22,716 nucleotides of DNA from Holophagaceae bacterium UBA1801 (GCA_002319925.1 DCFP01000014.1:1-22716), one strand, 5' to 3'; shown: positions 1 through 8,109, counted from the first letter of the stretch. Numbers and translations: made by a program. The notes: generated from the letters alone by a model not told the origin.

Positions 1-1371
1 AACCGGGACCTCTAGGGCGTTGCGATCGGACCCGGGAAGCCTCGCGGCAAGTTTGCCGGGAACAAGGGCGAGCAGCCGGCCGTCCTGGGTGATGTGGCAA
101 CCCGCGCGGAGACTAGTGTCTGTGGCCTCGTATTCCACCGGCTTATCGCCCAGCCGCACGGCCCTGTGCTCATCGGTGGCGTACCAACAGCCGTCATCGC
201 CGGGGGTCAAGGCTTTCCCTTCGGGGGTTTTCATTGCGGGCTTGAAGGTGTCGCCGGTGATTTCCGAGAGTCCATGGAAATGATCGAGCACGTAAAGGTG
301 GTCATCCATTTTGTAGAATCCGTCCAGGCTGCCCATGGCACTGGGCAACGCCAGGTTCGTGATCTGGCCGGTGGCATCGACCCGTGAAAGATGACTCGCG
401 TAGCCCAGGGTTCCGCGTGAATCCTGCACCACGAAGCGGAGATCGATGTAGACCTCGCCGGAATCAAGGCTCGCGAGCAGTGCATTGCCTGCGGTCTTCA
501 GGGGATTCCAGCCAAGGTCCTTCCGCCACAGGACCTTGCCGGCTTGATCGAACTGCAGCAGCGCCGTTCCCGATGATGGGGCACCTTTGGCAGGTCCGAA
601 CACCACGAGACCCTTTTCGTTGGCGTCCATGAGCTCGATTTGGATCTCGCTTGGCACATCGAACTCGCCGACGATCCTGCCCTCACGAATTCCCGCCACA
701 TGCTGGCCTTCGATCCGCATCCACAGAGTGCCATCGGGGGACAGGGCATACTGGCGTCCGGCGGGGCGCAGGAATCTGTAGATCCACACATGGCCGAGCC
801 CCGCTACCTCCAATTGTCTGGAGAGGAGATTCGTGGCTGAGGCGACGCCTGAAACCGACGCTCCAGCCAGGCTCATGGCTGCGATCTGATGGAAGGCATC
901 CAGGTAGGCCGCGCGGGCATCAAGCAGAACCTTGTGTTTGGCGAAGTCCATGGTGGCTTTCATGCGGCCTGCTTCCTCCGCCGAGCCCGGCGGGAGAAGG
1001 ATGTCTCCTCCGCCAAGAATGCCCGGTGGCACGGGCTCGTCCAGGCACCGGGAGTAGTGCAGGATGAGCCCGCGCAACGCGGCGAGGCTCATCTGATGGA
1101 GCCGCCGGACACTGGCTGGATCGCCTATCTCCAGCGCCTGCCGGAGATCCTGGTCCATGCCCGGAATCTCCTTCGTCATCAATTCGATGGCCTTGGGCGG
1201 GGCAGGAAGCCCACCCTCTTTCAAGGTATTCGAAGCCGCTTTCTCAGTCTTGGCGAGGATGGCCTCCATCCGGTGGGCCATGGCCCGAGGCTGGTTCTTG
1301 TTGCATCCCACCAGGCCAACCAGGCCGGTGAGGCTGAGTGCCAGCATGAGGAAACAGGGCAGAGCCTTCAT
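1..1371 (-). CDS. Lipoprotein of unknown function, 3' end outside window
   Basis: An open frame of 457 codons runs from an ATG at 1371 off the window edge, so the C-terminus is missing. The N-terminus is a lipoprotein signal: Lys2, a hydrophobic stretch, then the lipobox L20-V21-G22-C23, so the mature protein should be tethered by lipidated Cys23. Residues about 30-190 look helical (a run beginning MEAILAKTEKAA, then Ala/Leu-rich segments). From about residue 200 there are short beta-propeller-like motifs such as SPDGTLWMRI, FDQAGKVLWRKDLG and GDDGCWYATDEHRA. I infer a helical N-domain plus a propeller-like C-domain but do not recognise the family. The start is supported by GGAGG at 1377-1381. 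The stop of the upstream 232-aa gene directly precedes this ATG, so the two are very likely translated from one mRNA. Function unknown. Confidence 0.8.
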   Translation of the reverse strand, partial: MKALPCFLMLALSLTGLVGLVGCNKNQPRAMAHRMEAILAKTEKAASNTLKEGGLPAPPKAIELMTKEIPGMDQDLRQALEIGDPASVRRLHQMSLAALRGLILHYSRCLDEPVPPGILGGGDILLPPGSAEEAGRMKATMDFAKHKVLLDARAAYLDAFHQIAAMSLAGASVSGVASATNLLSRQLEVAGLGHVWIYRFLRPAGRQYALSPDGTLWMRIEGQHVAGIREGRIVGEFDVPSEIQIELMDANEKGLVVFGPAKGAPSSGTALLQFDQAGKVLWRKDLGWNPLKTAGNALLASLDSGEVYIDLRFVVQDSRGTLGYASHLSRVDATGQITNLALPSAMGSLDGFYKMDDHLYVLDHFHGLSEITGDTFKPAMKTPEGKALTPGDDGCWYATDEHRAVRLGDKPVEYEATDTSLRAGCHITQDGRLLALVPGKLAARLPGSDRNALEVPV

Positions 1372-2070
1372 TCAATCCTCCGCATCCTGTTCGGGAAGGG
1401 CCCAGGCCCGCGTCATTTTTCTCAGCGCGGGATGCGTCAGCCGGGCCGCAGCGAGCAGCCGTTCTTCCATGGTCAAGGCCTTGATCCACGGCGCGCCTTG
1501 GCCGAGCACCAGGTTGCAATCGGGCAACTGCAGGGTCCGGTCCATGGCCCAGAGCACCTGATGGGCCACGGGCTGGATCTCCCGCCACCTGGAATGCACG
1601 AGAGCGTCCAGATGAGTGGTCTGCAAAGGAGGCTGGATCATGGCCACGAGCTGCTCTCCGCTCAGTTTGGGATGCTGCAGGAAGGCCAGGATTACGCCGG
1701 AATGGGGGATCTTCCAGACCATGGACCACATGGGCCGCGGAGCTCGGTAGGCGAAGCTGCGCCGCTCGCCGATGCTCATGCCGCCCCAGAGGACCTGCAG
1801 ACGCTCCGTGGCCACCGAGCGGGCCTTGGGGTGAGCCGTGGGGTCATCCGCGATGGAAGCCAGGGACCTCCACGGAAGGCGTGCCAGGAGCTGCAGACGT
1901 AGGGGCTCCGAAGTCTTGCGGTGCTGTGCGATCCACCGGAGCAGCAGGGGGCGTTTCCGCATGTCCGGCAATGCCGCGGCCGCCTCCAGCCATTCCCTGG
2001 GCGGCGAGGGATGCCGCAGCATCCGCAGGAACTGGGGCCAAGGCACTTCTGGGGGAAGAGACCATTCCAT
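1372..2070 (-). CDS. Hypothetical protein, possible helical-repeat fold
   Basis: A 232-aa protein with no signal peptide or membrane segment, so probably cytoplasmic. It is rich in Trp, Leu, Pro and Arg. A short motif recurs at intervals: LRHPSPPREW, DDPTAHPKARSVA, LQHPKLSGEQLV and THPALRKMTRAW. Each starts with a hydrophobic-His-Pro unit followed by a predicted helix, which suggests an alpha-solenoid of the HEAT or leucine-rich-repeat-variant type; this is inference. Its TGA (1374-1372) touches the ATG of the lipoprotein gene downstream, so the pair forms an operon. A weak AGGTG lies 7 nt before the start. The start is only 29 bp from the divergent DUF2520 gene, leaving little room for separate promoters. 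I do not recognise the family and assign no function. Confidence 0.75.
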   Translation of the reverse strand: MEWSLPPEVPWPQFLRMLRHPSPPREWLEAAAALPDMRKRPLLLRWIAQHRKTSEPLRLQLLARLPWRSLASIADDPTAHPKARSVATERLQVLWGGMSIGERRSFAYRAPRPMWSMVWKIPHSGVILAFLQHPKLSGEQLVAMIQPPLQTTHLDALVHSRWREIQPVAHQVLWAMDRTLQLPDCNLVLGQGAPWIKALTMEERLLAAARLTHPALRKMTRAWALPEQDAED

Positions 2071-2099
2071 TCGGGGACACCTGTGCCATTGTGCCCTGG

Positions 2100-2750
2100 A
2101 TGAGTCAAACTCTGGGGATGGTTACCGGATTCTCCATCCTCGGGCGGGGCCGGGCAGGCCGGTCTCTGGCCTCGGCCTGGAACGGGCGCGTGGCCCTGTG
2201 CGCCCATGACGAACGGCCCTCGGGCTTCGTGATCCTGGCCGTTCCCGATCGAGCCATCGCCGAGCTGTCCCGCCATTTCCAGGGCCGATGCCTGCACCTG
2301 AGCGGGAGCCTGCACTTGCCGGACGTGCCCTGTGCCCATCCCCTGACCAGTTTCGATGGAACCCCGCAAAACTGGCGGGACACGCCCCTGGCCCTCACGG
2401 GGAATGTTCCTGAATTCATCCAGCGGGCCTTCGAAGAGCTGGGATTCAAGCCCTTCCAGCTCGATGCGGAGCAGAAGGCCCTGTACCACGCCTGTGCCGT
2501 GCTGGCCTCGGGTCACGCCGCGAACCTGTGGCTGGGGGCAGCGAGGCTGTTGGCGGATGCGGGCATCCAGCTTCCCGGGCGCGGGCTCATGCCCTTGGCC
2601 GAAGCCACAGTGAGGAACATCTCCGAACACGGCGAAGCGGGGCGCACGGGGCCCTTCGCGCGGGGCGACGAAGCCACCATCCGCCGGGATGCGGAGGCGC
2701 TTCCGGAAGCCTGGCGCGAGCTCTTCCTCAGCCTCGGTCCTCTGGAATAG
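2100..2750 (+). CDS. Rossmann-like / DUF2520 domain protein
   Basis: A 216-aa protein of the Rossmann-fold plus DUF2520 family, distantly related to pyrroline-5-carboxylate reductase and similar NAD(P)-dependent dehydrogenases. A nucleotide-binding loop near the N-terminus reads GRGRAGRSLA, and the next conserved blocks are ILAVPDRAI and HPLTSF. The DUF2520 helical half contains KALYHACAVLASGH and ends with GPFARGDEATIRRD, a clear family signature. The substrate of this family is not established. Two starts are possible, ATG at 2100 and ATG at 2118; neither has a strong ribosome binding site. I use 2100, and the open frame continues further upstream without family similarity. At about 216 aa it is shorter than most relatives as I know them (roughly 250-290 aa). 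The last 23 bp overlap the convergent CZB gene. Confidence 0.82.
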   Translation: MSQTLGMVTGFSILGRGRAGRSLASAWNGRVALCAHDERPSGFVILAVPDRAIAELSRHFQGRCLHLSGSLHLPDVPCAHPLTSFDGTPQNWRDTPLALTGNVPEFIQRAFEELGFKPFQLDAEQKALYHACAVLASGHAANLWLGAARLLADAGIQLPGRGLMPLAEATVRNISEHGEAGRTGPFARGDEATIRRDAEALPEAWRELFLSLGPLE

Positions 2751-3156
2751 CGGGGAACTCCTCCCGGGGGAAGCCCGCCGGGATCGCGCAGAGGGGTTCG
2801 CCATCCAGGGCGTACTTGCGCCGCAATTTCTCGAGGGATTCCAGGAGGGTTCTCGAGGCCATGTGGAAGCGCCCGATCTGAAACACCATGTCCATGGAGG
2901 ATTTCTCGATCTCGTCGTTCAGGACCATCTGGATGGCGAGATCGTGGGTGAGCCGATGCTGTTCCTCGATGCTCCTGAACAGGGGCTCCTGAGCATAGGT
3001 CGAGGCCGCGGTCGTGATCCACTGGCCCAGTTCGCAGGTATCGCTTTCGATCGCCTCGGTCCTGGCGGGGTTCTTCCGGCGCTCCCGGCCGAGCAGAATG
3101 CGCCTGAGACGCTGCTTCCAGGCCAGATGCTGGGAGATGGCTACGGCGAATTCCAC
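2728..3156 (-). CDS. Stand-alone CZB (chemoreceptor zinc-binding) domain protein
   Basis: A 142-aa soluble protein that is essentially one CZB domain. The pattern HLAWKQRL (His10), CELGQW (Cys41) and HRLTH (His67 and His71) matches the three-His, one-Cys zinc site of the CZB family. CZB domains normally sit at the C-terminus of chemoreceptors or diguanylate cyclases, where zinc or the oxidation state of the Cys modulates signalling. Here there is no methyl-accepting, GGDEF or membrane segment; after about residue 100 only a short tail follows. The start is GTG at 3156: an in-frame TAA lies six codons upstream and no alternative start precedes the essential His10. GAGGG sits 3 nt before it, a rather short spacing. 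No chemotaxis gene is nearby, so its partner is unknown. Confidence 0.8.
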   Translation of the reverse strand: MEFAVAISQHLAWKQRLRRILLGRERRKNPARTEAIESDTCELGQWITTAASTYAQEPLFRSIEEQHRLTHDLAIQMVLNDEIEKSSMDMVFQIGRFHMASRTLLESLEKLRRKYALDGEPLCAIPAGFPREEFPAIPEDRG

Positions 3157-3473
3157 GGTCCCTCTGGATGGTTATGCGGGAAATGTAGTGCGGAAATGCC
3201 TTTCTGGCGATACCTGTCTTCCTGAATTCTTATCCCGGATCCTGCGATGCAAGGATTCAAGACAAATAGGGAACCGCGAATTGCGCGAAAAATCGCGAAA
3301 GTAAAGTCGGAATGGAGAAGGTTATCCATGCGTTTCCTTCTCGAAGGCGCAAAGCGCTTTTTCGCGGTTTCAACTGCATGATGCTGGCCTAAGTATCCGG
3401 TCTGCTCAACGGAAAGCCCCGGGTTGGCTATGCTGGAGCCTTTCTGCCATCCTCGCGGAACCGGAGGAATCAC
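3157..3473. other. Intergenic region between divergent genes
   Basis: This 317-bp gap separates the CZB gene (leftward) from the M61 peptidase gene (rightward), so it should hold promoters for both. The part around 3225-3310 is visibly richer in A and T than the coding sequence. I see no convincing ORF or tRNA in it. Weak secondary-structure elements are CGCGA-AAAA-TCGCG near 3280 and GCGC-AAA-GCGC followed by five T near 3344-3360; both stems are only 4-5 bp. A candidate -10 box TATGCT lies at 3429-3434 in front of the peptidase gene. Confidence 0.5.
3429..3434 (+). promoter_or_regulatory. Candidate -10 box (TATGCT) for the M61 peptidase gene
   Basis: TATGCT in the context GGCTATGCTGG lies 39 bp before the ATG and ahead of a good GGAGG. 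The same GCTATGCTGG string occurs at the start of ruvA, and related boxes precede pal and tRNA-Ala. No good -35 is seen (TCAACG at 17-bp spacing is poor), so confidence is limited. Confidence 0.4.
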
Positions 3474-5288
3474 ATGCCAGCCAGGGGCTCCCAGAAATCT
3501 TCCAATCAGGCGGCCATCCGGTTCACGGTCCGTCCCCTGGACCTGCCGCTCCATGAAGTGGAAGTGGAGATGAGCCTTCCCGCTGAGGCCGTGAAATCCG
3601 GCGCCGTGGCGGCCCTTCCGTCCTGGACCCCGGGCTCCTATCTGGTCCGGGACTACGCCCGGTTCCTGGATCGGGTCGTGCTGAGGGATTCGCGTGGCAA
3701 TGCCATTCCCATCGCCAAGCTGGACAAGCAGCGGTGGAGTATTCCGGCCCTCGAGGCGGGCGGGACTTTGAGCTATCGGCTCTACTGCAACGATCTCACG
3801 GTAAGAACCAATCATGCGGATGCGGTCCATGCCCACCTTGTGGGTTCCGCGTCGTTCCTCTATCTCGAAGGTCAGCAGAACCGGTCCTGCGAAGTGCGGT
3901 TCGTGGGCTGGCCCCAGGATTGGCGGGTGGCCACGGGGCTGAAAAAGCAAGGCGTGACCTTCCTGGCGAAGGATCATGACGAACTCGTGGATTCCCCCTT
4001 CGAGTTGGGCACGTTCCGGCTTCACGAGTGGACCTGTGGGAAGGCGGCCTTCGAGTTCGCGATCACGGGTGAACACTGCGGCGACGAGAGCCGGATCCTG
4101 GAGGGCACCAAGCGCATCGTCGAGGTCTGCGGGAAGATGTTCGGCGGCTTCCCCTTCGATCGTTATGTGTTCCTGCTCACCTTCAGTCCAGGTGCGCGGG
4201 GTGGGCTCGAACACCGGGATTCCACGTCGCTCCTTGCGGATCCCTTCGGCCTGGACAAGCCCGATGGCTACTACGATCTCTTCACCCTCATCGCCCACGA
4301 GTTCTTCCACGCCTGGAACGTCAAGCGGCTGCGGGCTTCCGAGCTGGGTCCCTTCGATTACAGCAAGGAGAACATGACCAAGCTGCTCTGGTTCCACGAA
4401 GGCTTCACCAGCTTCATCCAGTACAGCCTGGTGCTGAAAGCGGGCGTGGCGCCATGGTCCTGGGTGGCCCGGAAACTGGCCTCCACGTGGACGGACAACA
4501 CGACCCGCCACGGCCGCCACGAGCAGAATCTCGAGGAATCCAGCTTCGACGCCTGGATCCGCTTCTACAAACCCACGGAATTCTCCACCAACAGCACGGT
4601 CAGCTACTACGAGAAGGGTTCCCTGATCGCCTGGATGATGGACGCCAAGTTCAGGCTGGCCACGGGGGGTAAGAGCGGTGTCGATGACTACTTCCGCCTG
4701 CTGTGGAAGAAATTCGGCGACGGCCACATCACGGACGCGGATCTCAAGGAGGCCTACCGGACGTTGAGCGGCGAGGACCCCGGGCCCTTCTGGCAGCGCT
4801 ACATCGCGGGCGTCGCGGAGCCGGATGCGGAACCGATCGAGCGGGCCTACGGCCTGAAGCTCGCGCGGCTGGCACCCTGGGAAGCCTTGACCGCTGAGGA
4901 TGCCAAGGATCCCGAGACCCTTGCCCGGGCGCGGGTCTACACCGGGCTTTCCTTCCTGGGGGAAAGCGCGTCCATCCTGAATGTCGTGCCTGGTTCGCCC
5001 GCGGCGAAGGCGGGCATGGCCTACAACGAAGAGGTGCTGGCGGTGAACGGCTGGCGGACCCACTCGGCGATGGAGATCACCCGCCGCCTCGGCGACCGGA
5101 AGATCGGCGACACGGTCGAGGTCATCACAACGGACCGCGGACGGGTGAAGCGGTGCAGGCTCGTGGTCGAGGAGAATCCCCAGCGCATCACGCGGATCGT
5201 CCCTCAGCCCAAGGCTTCCACGGCACAGAAGAATGCCTTCAAGGACTGGACGGGCCAGCCGTTTCCCGTGGTCAAGAGCCGGATGTGA
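3474..5288 (+). CDS. M61-family metallopeptidase with PDZ domain
   Basis: A 604-aa zinc peptidase of family M61 (glycyl-aminopeptidase type). Residues about 10-170 form the beta-rich M61 N-domain. The catalytic domain follows, with HEFFH (His275, Glu276, His279) in the block IAHEFFHAWNVKRLR, and the third zinc ligand Glu309 in WFHEGFTSF. A PDZ-like domain (about 480-575) contains SILNVVPGSPAAKAGM and can bind substrate C-termini or position the protein. The N-terminus (MPARGSQKSS) has no signal peptide, so a cytoplasmic location is inferred. The start is set by GGAGG, 7 nt before the ATG. Family members release N-terminal Gly or Ala from peptides; the substrate here is unknown. The rnhB start lies 3 bp after the stop, so the two genes are probably co-translated. 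Confidence 0.93.
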   Translation: MPARGSQKSSNQAAIRFTVRPLDLPLHEVEVEMSLPAEAVKSGAVAALPSWTPGSYLVRDYARFLDRVVLRDSRGNAIPIAKLDKQRWSIPALEAGGTLSYRLYCNDLTVRTNHADAVHAHLVGSASFLYLEGQQNRSCEVRFVGWPQDWRVATGLKKQGVTFLAKDHDELVDSPFELGTFRLHEWTCGKAAFEFAITGEHCGDESRILEGTKRIVEVCGKMFGGFPFDRYVFLLTFSPGARGGLEHRDSTSLLADPFGLDKPDGYYDLFTLIAHEFFHAWNVKRLRASELGPFDYSKENMTKLLWFHEGFTSFIQYSLVLKAGVAPWSWVARKLASTWTDNTTRHGRHEQNLEESSFDAWIRFYKPTEFSTNSTVSYYEKGSLIAWMMDAKFRLATGGKSGVDDYFRLLWKKFGDGHITDADLKEAYRTLSGEDPGPFWQRYIAGVAEPDAEPIERAYGLKLARLAPWEALTAEDAKDPETLARARVYTGLSFLGESASILNVVPGSPAAKAGMAYNEEVLAVNGWRTHSAMEITRRLGDRKIGDTVEVITTDRGRVKRCRLVVEENPQRITRIVPQPKASTAQKNAFKDWTGQPFPVVKSRM

Positions 5289-5291
5289 ACG

Positions 5292-6125
5292 ATGGCGGTG
5301 AAGCGCGTCAATCCTCTCGATTGGGATCTGGGCAATGTGCCGCCGAACATCGCCTGGGGCGGTGTCGACGAGGCGGGCCGGGGCGCGTGGGCGGGACCGG
5401 TCGTCGCCGCCTGCGCGGTTCTGGACCCGGACGCGGTGCAACGCTGGGCGCATGTCCTGCGCACGGCCAAAGACAGCAAGAAGCTGTCGCCGGATAAACG
5501 TGAATCCATCGCGGCAGAGTTGAAGATGGTTCTCACGGCCTGGGCGGTGGCCGAGGTGGACAACATCGCCATCGATCGCGACAACATCCTCCAGGCGACG
5601 CTGGAAGCCATGCGCCAGGCCATCCACCAGGTCGCGGTGAAGCCCCGGATCCTCTTCGTGGATGGGGATCGGGCGCCCCGTTCGGGGCTGCCGGAACGCC
5701 TGCTTGTGGAGGGTGACGCCATCAGTTGCGCGGTGGCCGCGGCGAGCATTCTAGCAAAAACCCACCGGGACGGATTGATGCGGAAGATGGAGACCGCCTG
5801 GCCTGGCTACGGTTTCTCACACCACAAAGGCTATGGCACGCCCGAGCACCAGCGGGCCTTGAAGGAATTCGGAACCTGCGCCATCCACCGCTTGAGCTAT
5901 GCGCCCGTGACGGGGCACCAGCGTCTGGACGAGAAATTGCGCAAAGGTTTGGAGGATGGACTGGAGGCCTGCACCTCCGTGGCCCAGCTCCAGGTGTGGG
6001 TGGAGATGGATCTGCGGCCCGCCTATGGCTGGCTGAAGCTCGAGTGGGTCGAAGCCCTCCGCAGAACCTATGGGGACAAGCTCGCGCGGCTCGCCCTGGA
6101 GCAGGAAGAGCGCGCTCCGGGATGA
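5292..6125 (+). CDS. rnhB: Ribonuclease HII
   Basis: A 277-aa RNase HII, which cuts RNA in RNA-DNA hybrids and nicks 5' of single ribonucleotides left in DNA. The catalytic acids are in place: Asp26 and Glu27 in GVDEAGRG, Asp124 in FVDGD and Asp142 in VEGDAISCAVAAASILAK. DSKKLS and the final block HHKGYGTPEH are also typical. The protein is longer than E. coli RNase HII (about 200 aa) because of a C-terminal tail of about 60 residues, charged and Trp-containing (LQVWVEMDLRPAYGWLKLEW), with no known motif that I can name. The ATG lies 3 bp after the peptidase stop, implying translational coupling. The tail runs up to the tolB promoter region, and I see no sign of a frameshift. Confidence 0.95.
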   Translation: MAVKRVNPLDWDLGNVPPNIAWGGVDEAGRGAWAGPVVAACAVLDPDAVQRWAHVLRTAKDSKKLSPDKRESIAAELKMVLTAWAVAEVDNIAIDRDNILQATLEAMRQAIHQVAVKPRILFVDGDRAPRSGLPERLLVEGDAISCAVAAASILAKTHRDGLMRKMETAWPGYGFSHHKGYGTPEHQRALKEFGTCAIHRLSYAPVTGHQRLDEKLRKGLEDGLEACTSVAQLQVWVEMDLRPAYGWLKLEWVEALRRTYGDKLARLALEQEERAPG

Positions 6126-6136
6126 AAAGGCTTGTT

Positions 6137-6165
6137 TTGGCCAAGCGCGGTCATTGGGGTAGCAT
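6137..6165 (+). promoter_or_regulatory. Candidate sigma-70 promoter of tolB
   Basis: TTGGCC (6137-6142) and TAGCAT (6160-6165) are separated by 17 bp, just after the rnhB stop and 30 bp before the tolB ATG. This gives tolB its own start of transcription apart from the peptidase-rnhB pair. Confidence 0.45.
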
Positions 6166-6195
6166 GGGCCTTGACCGATCCGATGTGGAGTACCT

Positions 6196-7482
6196 ATGAA
6201 ACGATGGATTCTCGGACTGCTGCTCGGTATGTCCTCGGTGTTGTGGGCTCAGGCTCCGAACCAGGAAGTTGTGCTCTCCGCGACGGCCGGGTCCAAGGTC
6301 GGGATCGCCCTGGCGAGACCCCAGATCGCGGGCATAGACGAAGCGGTGATCAACCGCGAGTTTCGGGATGTGATCCAGCGAGATCTGGAAGAGGCGGGAC
6401 CCTTTGCGGTGCTGAAGAACAATCTGCCGGCCGGCTCCGAGCCTTCGTCATACCCAGCCTGGATCAGCGCCGGAACGGACTGGCTCCTGATCTGCGGCAT
6501 CACCAAGACGCCATCGGCGGATGTGGAAGTGGTTCTTCAGGTCATGGACGTGAAGCCCGGGAAGCCGGTCTTCAACAAGAAATACACGGGCAAGGAAGGG
6601 GCCCTGCGCCGGATCGCCCACACCATCTCCGACGATCTGGTGGCGCGGCTGACGGGCGACAGAGGCATCGCCAACTCGCGGATCGTCTTCGTGCGCCAGC
6701 TGTCGCCTGGCGTGAAGGAGATCTTCCAGATCGACCGGGATGGCGCGAACCTGTCGCAACTGACGGACTATAAGAGTCTGACCCTTTCTCCCTCGGTGAG
6801 CGAGGATGGCCGTCTCGCCTTCATGACCTACAAGGGCGGCGCTCCCGAAATCTGGGGCCAGATGAAGCCGGGGGGCCCGAATGTGAAGCTTTACCCCCGT
6901 CCCGGGAGCCCAGAAGGCCACTGCTTCGCTCCGGCCTGGTCGCCCGACGGCAAGCGGCTGGCGCTGGTGCAGGGAGACCGCAAGGGGAACAGCGACATCG
7001 TGATCCTTGACGTGGAATCCGGCCGCGTACGGCGCCTCACGGACAGCAACTGCATCAACACCGAGCCCTGCTGGAATCCAGCGGGCACGCAGCTAGCCTT
7101 CACCTCCGACCGCGAAGGTTCGCCCCAGGTCTACCTGATGGAAGACGACGGATCGAATATGCGGAGACTCACTCAGGAGGGCAGCTACAACGCGAGCCCA
7201 GCCTGGAGTCCCAACGGTTCGATGATCGCCTATGTTTCCCGCTTCGAAGGGAAGTTTGATCTGTTCGTCTACAAACTGAGCGAGGGCAAGTCGTACCAGA
7301 TCACCACGGGCATCGCCAGCTCCGAATCGCCCACTTGGTCTCCCGATGAGCACCGGCTGGTTTTTTCCAGCGGCAGCCGCGGCGGTATGCAGCTTTACAC
7401 TACGGACCTTTCAGGCAATACTCTGCGAAGGTTGACGGAATTTGCAGGCTGTCAGAGCCCTAAATGGCTCAAAATCCACTAA
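6196..7482 (+). CDS. tolB: Tol-Pal system protein TolB
   Basis: A 428-aa periplasmic TolB. The signal peptide is MKRWILGLLLGMSSVLWAQA with cleavage near AQA. An N-terminal alpha/beta domain (about 20-150) contains GADWLLICGI-like and DVKPGKPVFNKKY segments and is followed by a six-bladed propeller. Typical TolB blade signatures are visible: FAPAWSPDGKRLALV, EPCWNPAGTQLAFTSDREGSPQVYLM, ASPAWSPNGSMIAYVS and ESPTWSPDEHRLVFSS. TolB binds Pal and TolA and takes part in outer-membrane constriction at division. GGAG at 6187-6190 supports the start. The order tolB-pal-cpoB is conserved in diderms, but tolQ, tolR and tolA, usually just upstream, are replaced here by rnhB and the M61 gene. Confidence 0.96.
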   Translation: MKRWILGLLLGMSSVLWAQAPNQEVVLSATAGSKVGIALARPQIAGIDEAVINREFRDVIQRDLEEAGPFAVLKNNLPAGSEPSSYPAWISAGTDWLLICGITKTPSADVEVVLQVMDVKPGKPVFNKKYTGKEGALRRIAHTISDDLVARLTGDRGIANSRIVFVRQLSPGVKEIFQIDRDGANLSQLTDYKSLTLSPSVSEDGRLAFMTYKGGAPEIWGQMKPGGPNVKLYPRPGSPEGHCFAPAWSPDGKRLALVQGDRKGNSDIVILDVESGRVRRLTDSNCINTEPCWNPAGTQLAFTSDREGSPQVYLMEDDGSNMRRLTQEGSYNASPAWSPNGSMIAYVSRFEGKFDLFVYKLSEGKSYQITTGIASSESPTWSPDEHRLVFSSGSRGGMQLYTTDLSGNTLRRLTEFAGCQSPKWLKIH

Positions 7483-7488
7483 AAACCA

Positions 7489-7519
7489 TTGATCCCTGTT
7501 TCAGGTGCGTTGCTACACT
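7489..7519 (+). promoter_or_regulatory. Candidate promoter of pal
   Basis: TTGATC (7489-7494) and TACACT (7514-7519) lie in the 61-bp tolB-pal gap, with a 19-bp spacer that is longer than ideal. The context GCTACACTAGG resembles the GCTATGCTGG and GCTAGACTGG boxes elsewhere in the window. Pal is usually needed in larger amounts than TolB, so an extra promoter is plausible. Confidence 0.35.
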
Positions 7520-7543
7520 AGGTCCAAGCCGGAGGAAACAAAC

Positions 7544-8086
7544 ATGCGTATCGCGCGGAACCTCATCCCACTCACCGTCCTTATGACCATGGGTTTAGGC
7601 ATTGCCTGCAAGAAACCAGCTCCGGCTCCCGAAACGAAGCAGGAAGAGGCTCCTGCGCCCGCTCCGGCCCCGACCCCTCAGGCGGCTCCCACGCCCGCTC
7701 CCGCTCCCGAGCCCCTAAAGGCTGACGAAGCCGCCATGATGCGGCAGGCTGCCGACGCCGCGCTGAAGGACATCAATTTCGACCTCGACAAGTCCGACAT
7801 CCGCGAAGTGGACAAGCCGAAACTCCAGGCCATCGCTGATTTCATGAGGTCCTATCCCAGGGCCAAGGTGCAGATTGCCGGCAACTGCGACGAGCGGGGC
7901 ACGGTGGAATACAACCTGGCTCTGGGTGAGCGCCGGGCCCATGCCGCCCAGGCCTACCTGGTGAGCCTTGGTACCGACGGCGCCAAGCTCCCCACCATCA
8001 GCTACGGCAAGGAACGTCCGAAGGTCCAGGGCCACGATGAAGAATCCTGGCTCATCAACCGTAACTGCGAGTTCACGCTCCAGTAG
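7544..8086 (+). CDS. pal: Peptidoglycan-associated lipoprotein Pal
   Basis: A 180-aa outer-membrane lipoprotein that binds peptidoglycan and TolB. The signal ends in L18-G-I-A-C22, so Cys22 is the lipidated residue. A long Ala/Pro/Glu-rich linker (about 25-65) follows, and then an OmpA-like domain: INFDLDKSDI, QIAGNCDERGTVEYNLALGERRA and a final ISYGKERP segment. The block CDERGTxEYNxALGxRRA is the Pal signature that contacts diaminopimelate. The frame stays open upstream to a GTG at 7505, but the ATG at 7544 has GGAGG 8 nt away and starts the signal peptide correctly. The linker is unusually Pro-rich, which may help it span the periplasm. A strong terminator follows the gene. Confidence 0.96.
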   Translation: MRIARNLIPLTVLMTMGLGIACKKPAPAPETKQEEAPAPAPAPTPQAAPTPAPAPEPLKADEAAMMRQAADAALKDINFDLDKSDIREVDKPKLQAIADFMRSYPRAKVQIAGNCDERGTVEYNLALGERRAHAAQAYLVSLGTDGAKLPTISYGKERPKVQGHDEESWLINRNCEFTLQ

Positions 8087-8109
8087 TGGTTTGCGGACGA
8101 TCAGAACAG

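Noticed and set aside
889..1902. A 337-codon plus-strand open frame at the window start
   Set aside because: It overlaps two minus-strand genes with a lipoprotein signal, correct ribosome binding site and touching stop/start. Its own translation has no signature and is rich in His, Gln and Gly.
3270..3365. Possible small RNA or terminator hairpins in the 317-bp gap
   Set aside because: Stems are only 4-5 bp and there is no clear promoter-terminator pair, so no ncRNA is called.
3141..5627. An 828-codon open frame on the minus strand opposite the M61 peptidase and rnhB
   Set aside because: It lies antisense to two genes with intact active-site motifs, and its translation is rich in Arg, Gly, Pro and His without any family block. 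It is a GC-rich shadow frame.
7505..7543. GTG start giving Pal 13 extra residues
   Set aside because: It has no ribosome binding site, lies upstream of the proposed -10 box and would spoil the lipoprotein signal; the ATG at 7544 has GGAGG at good spacing.
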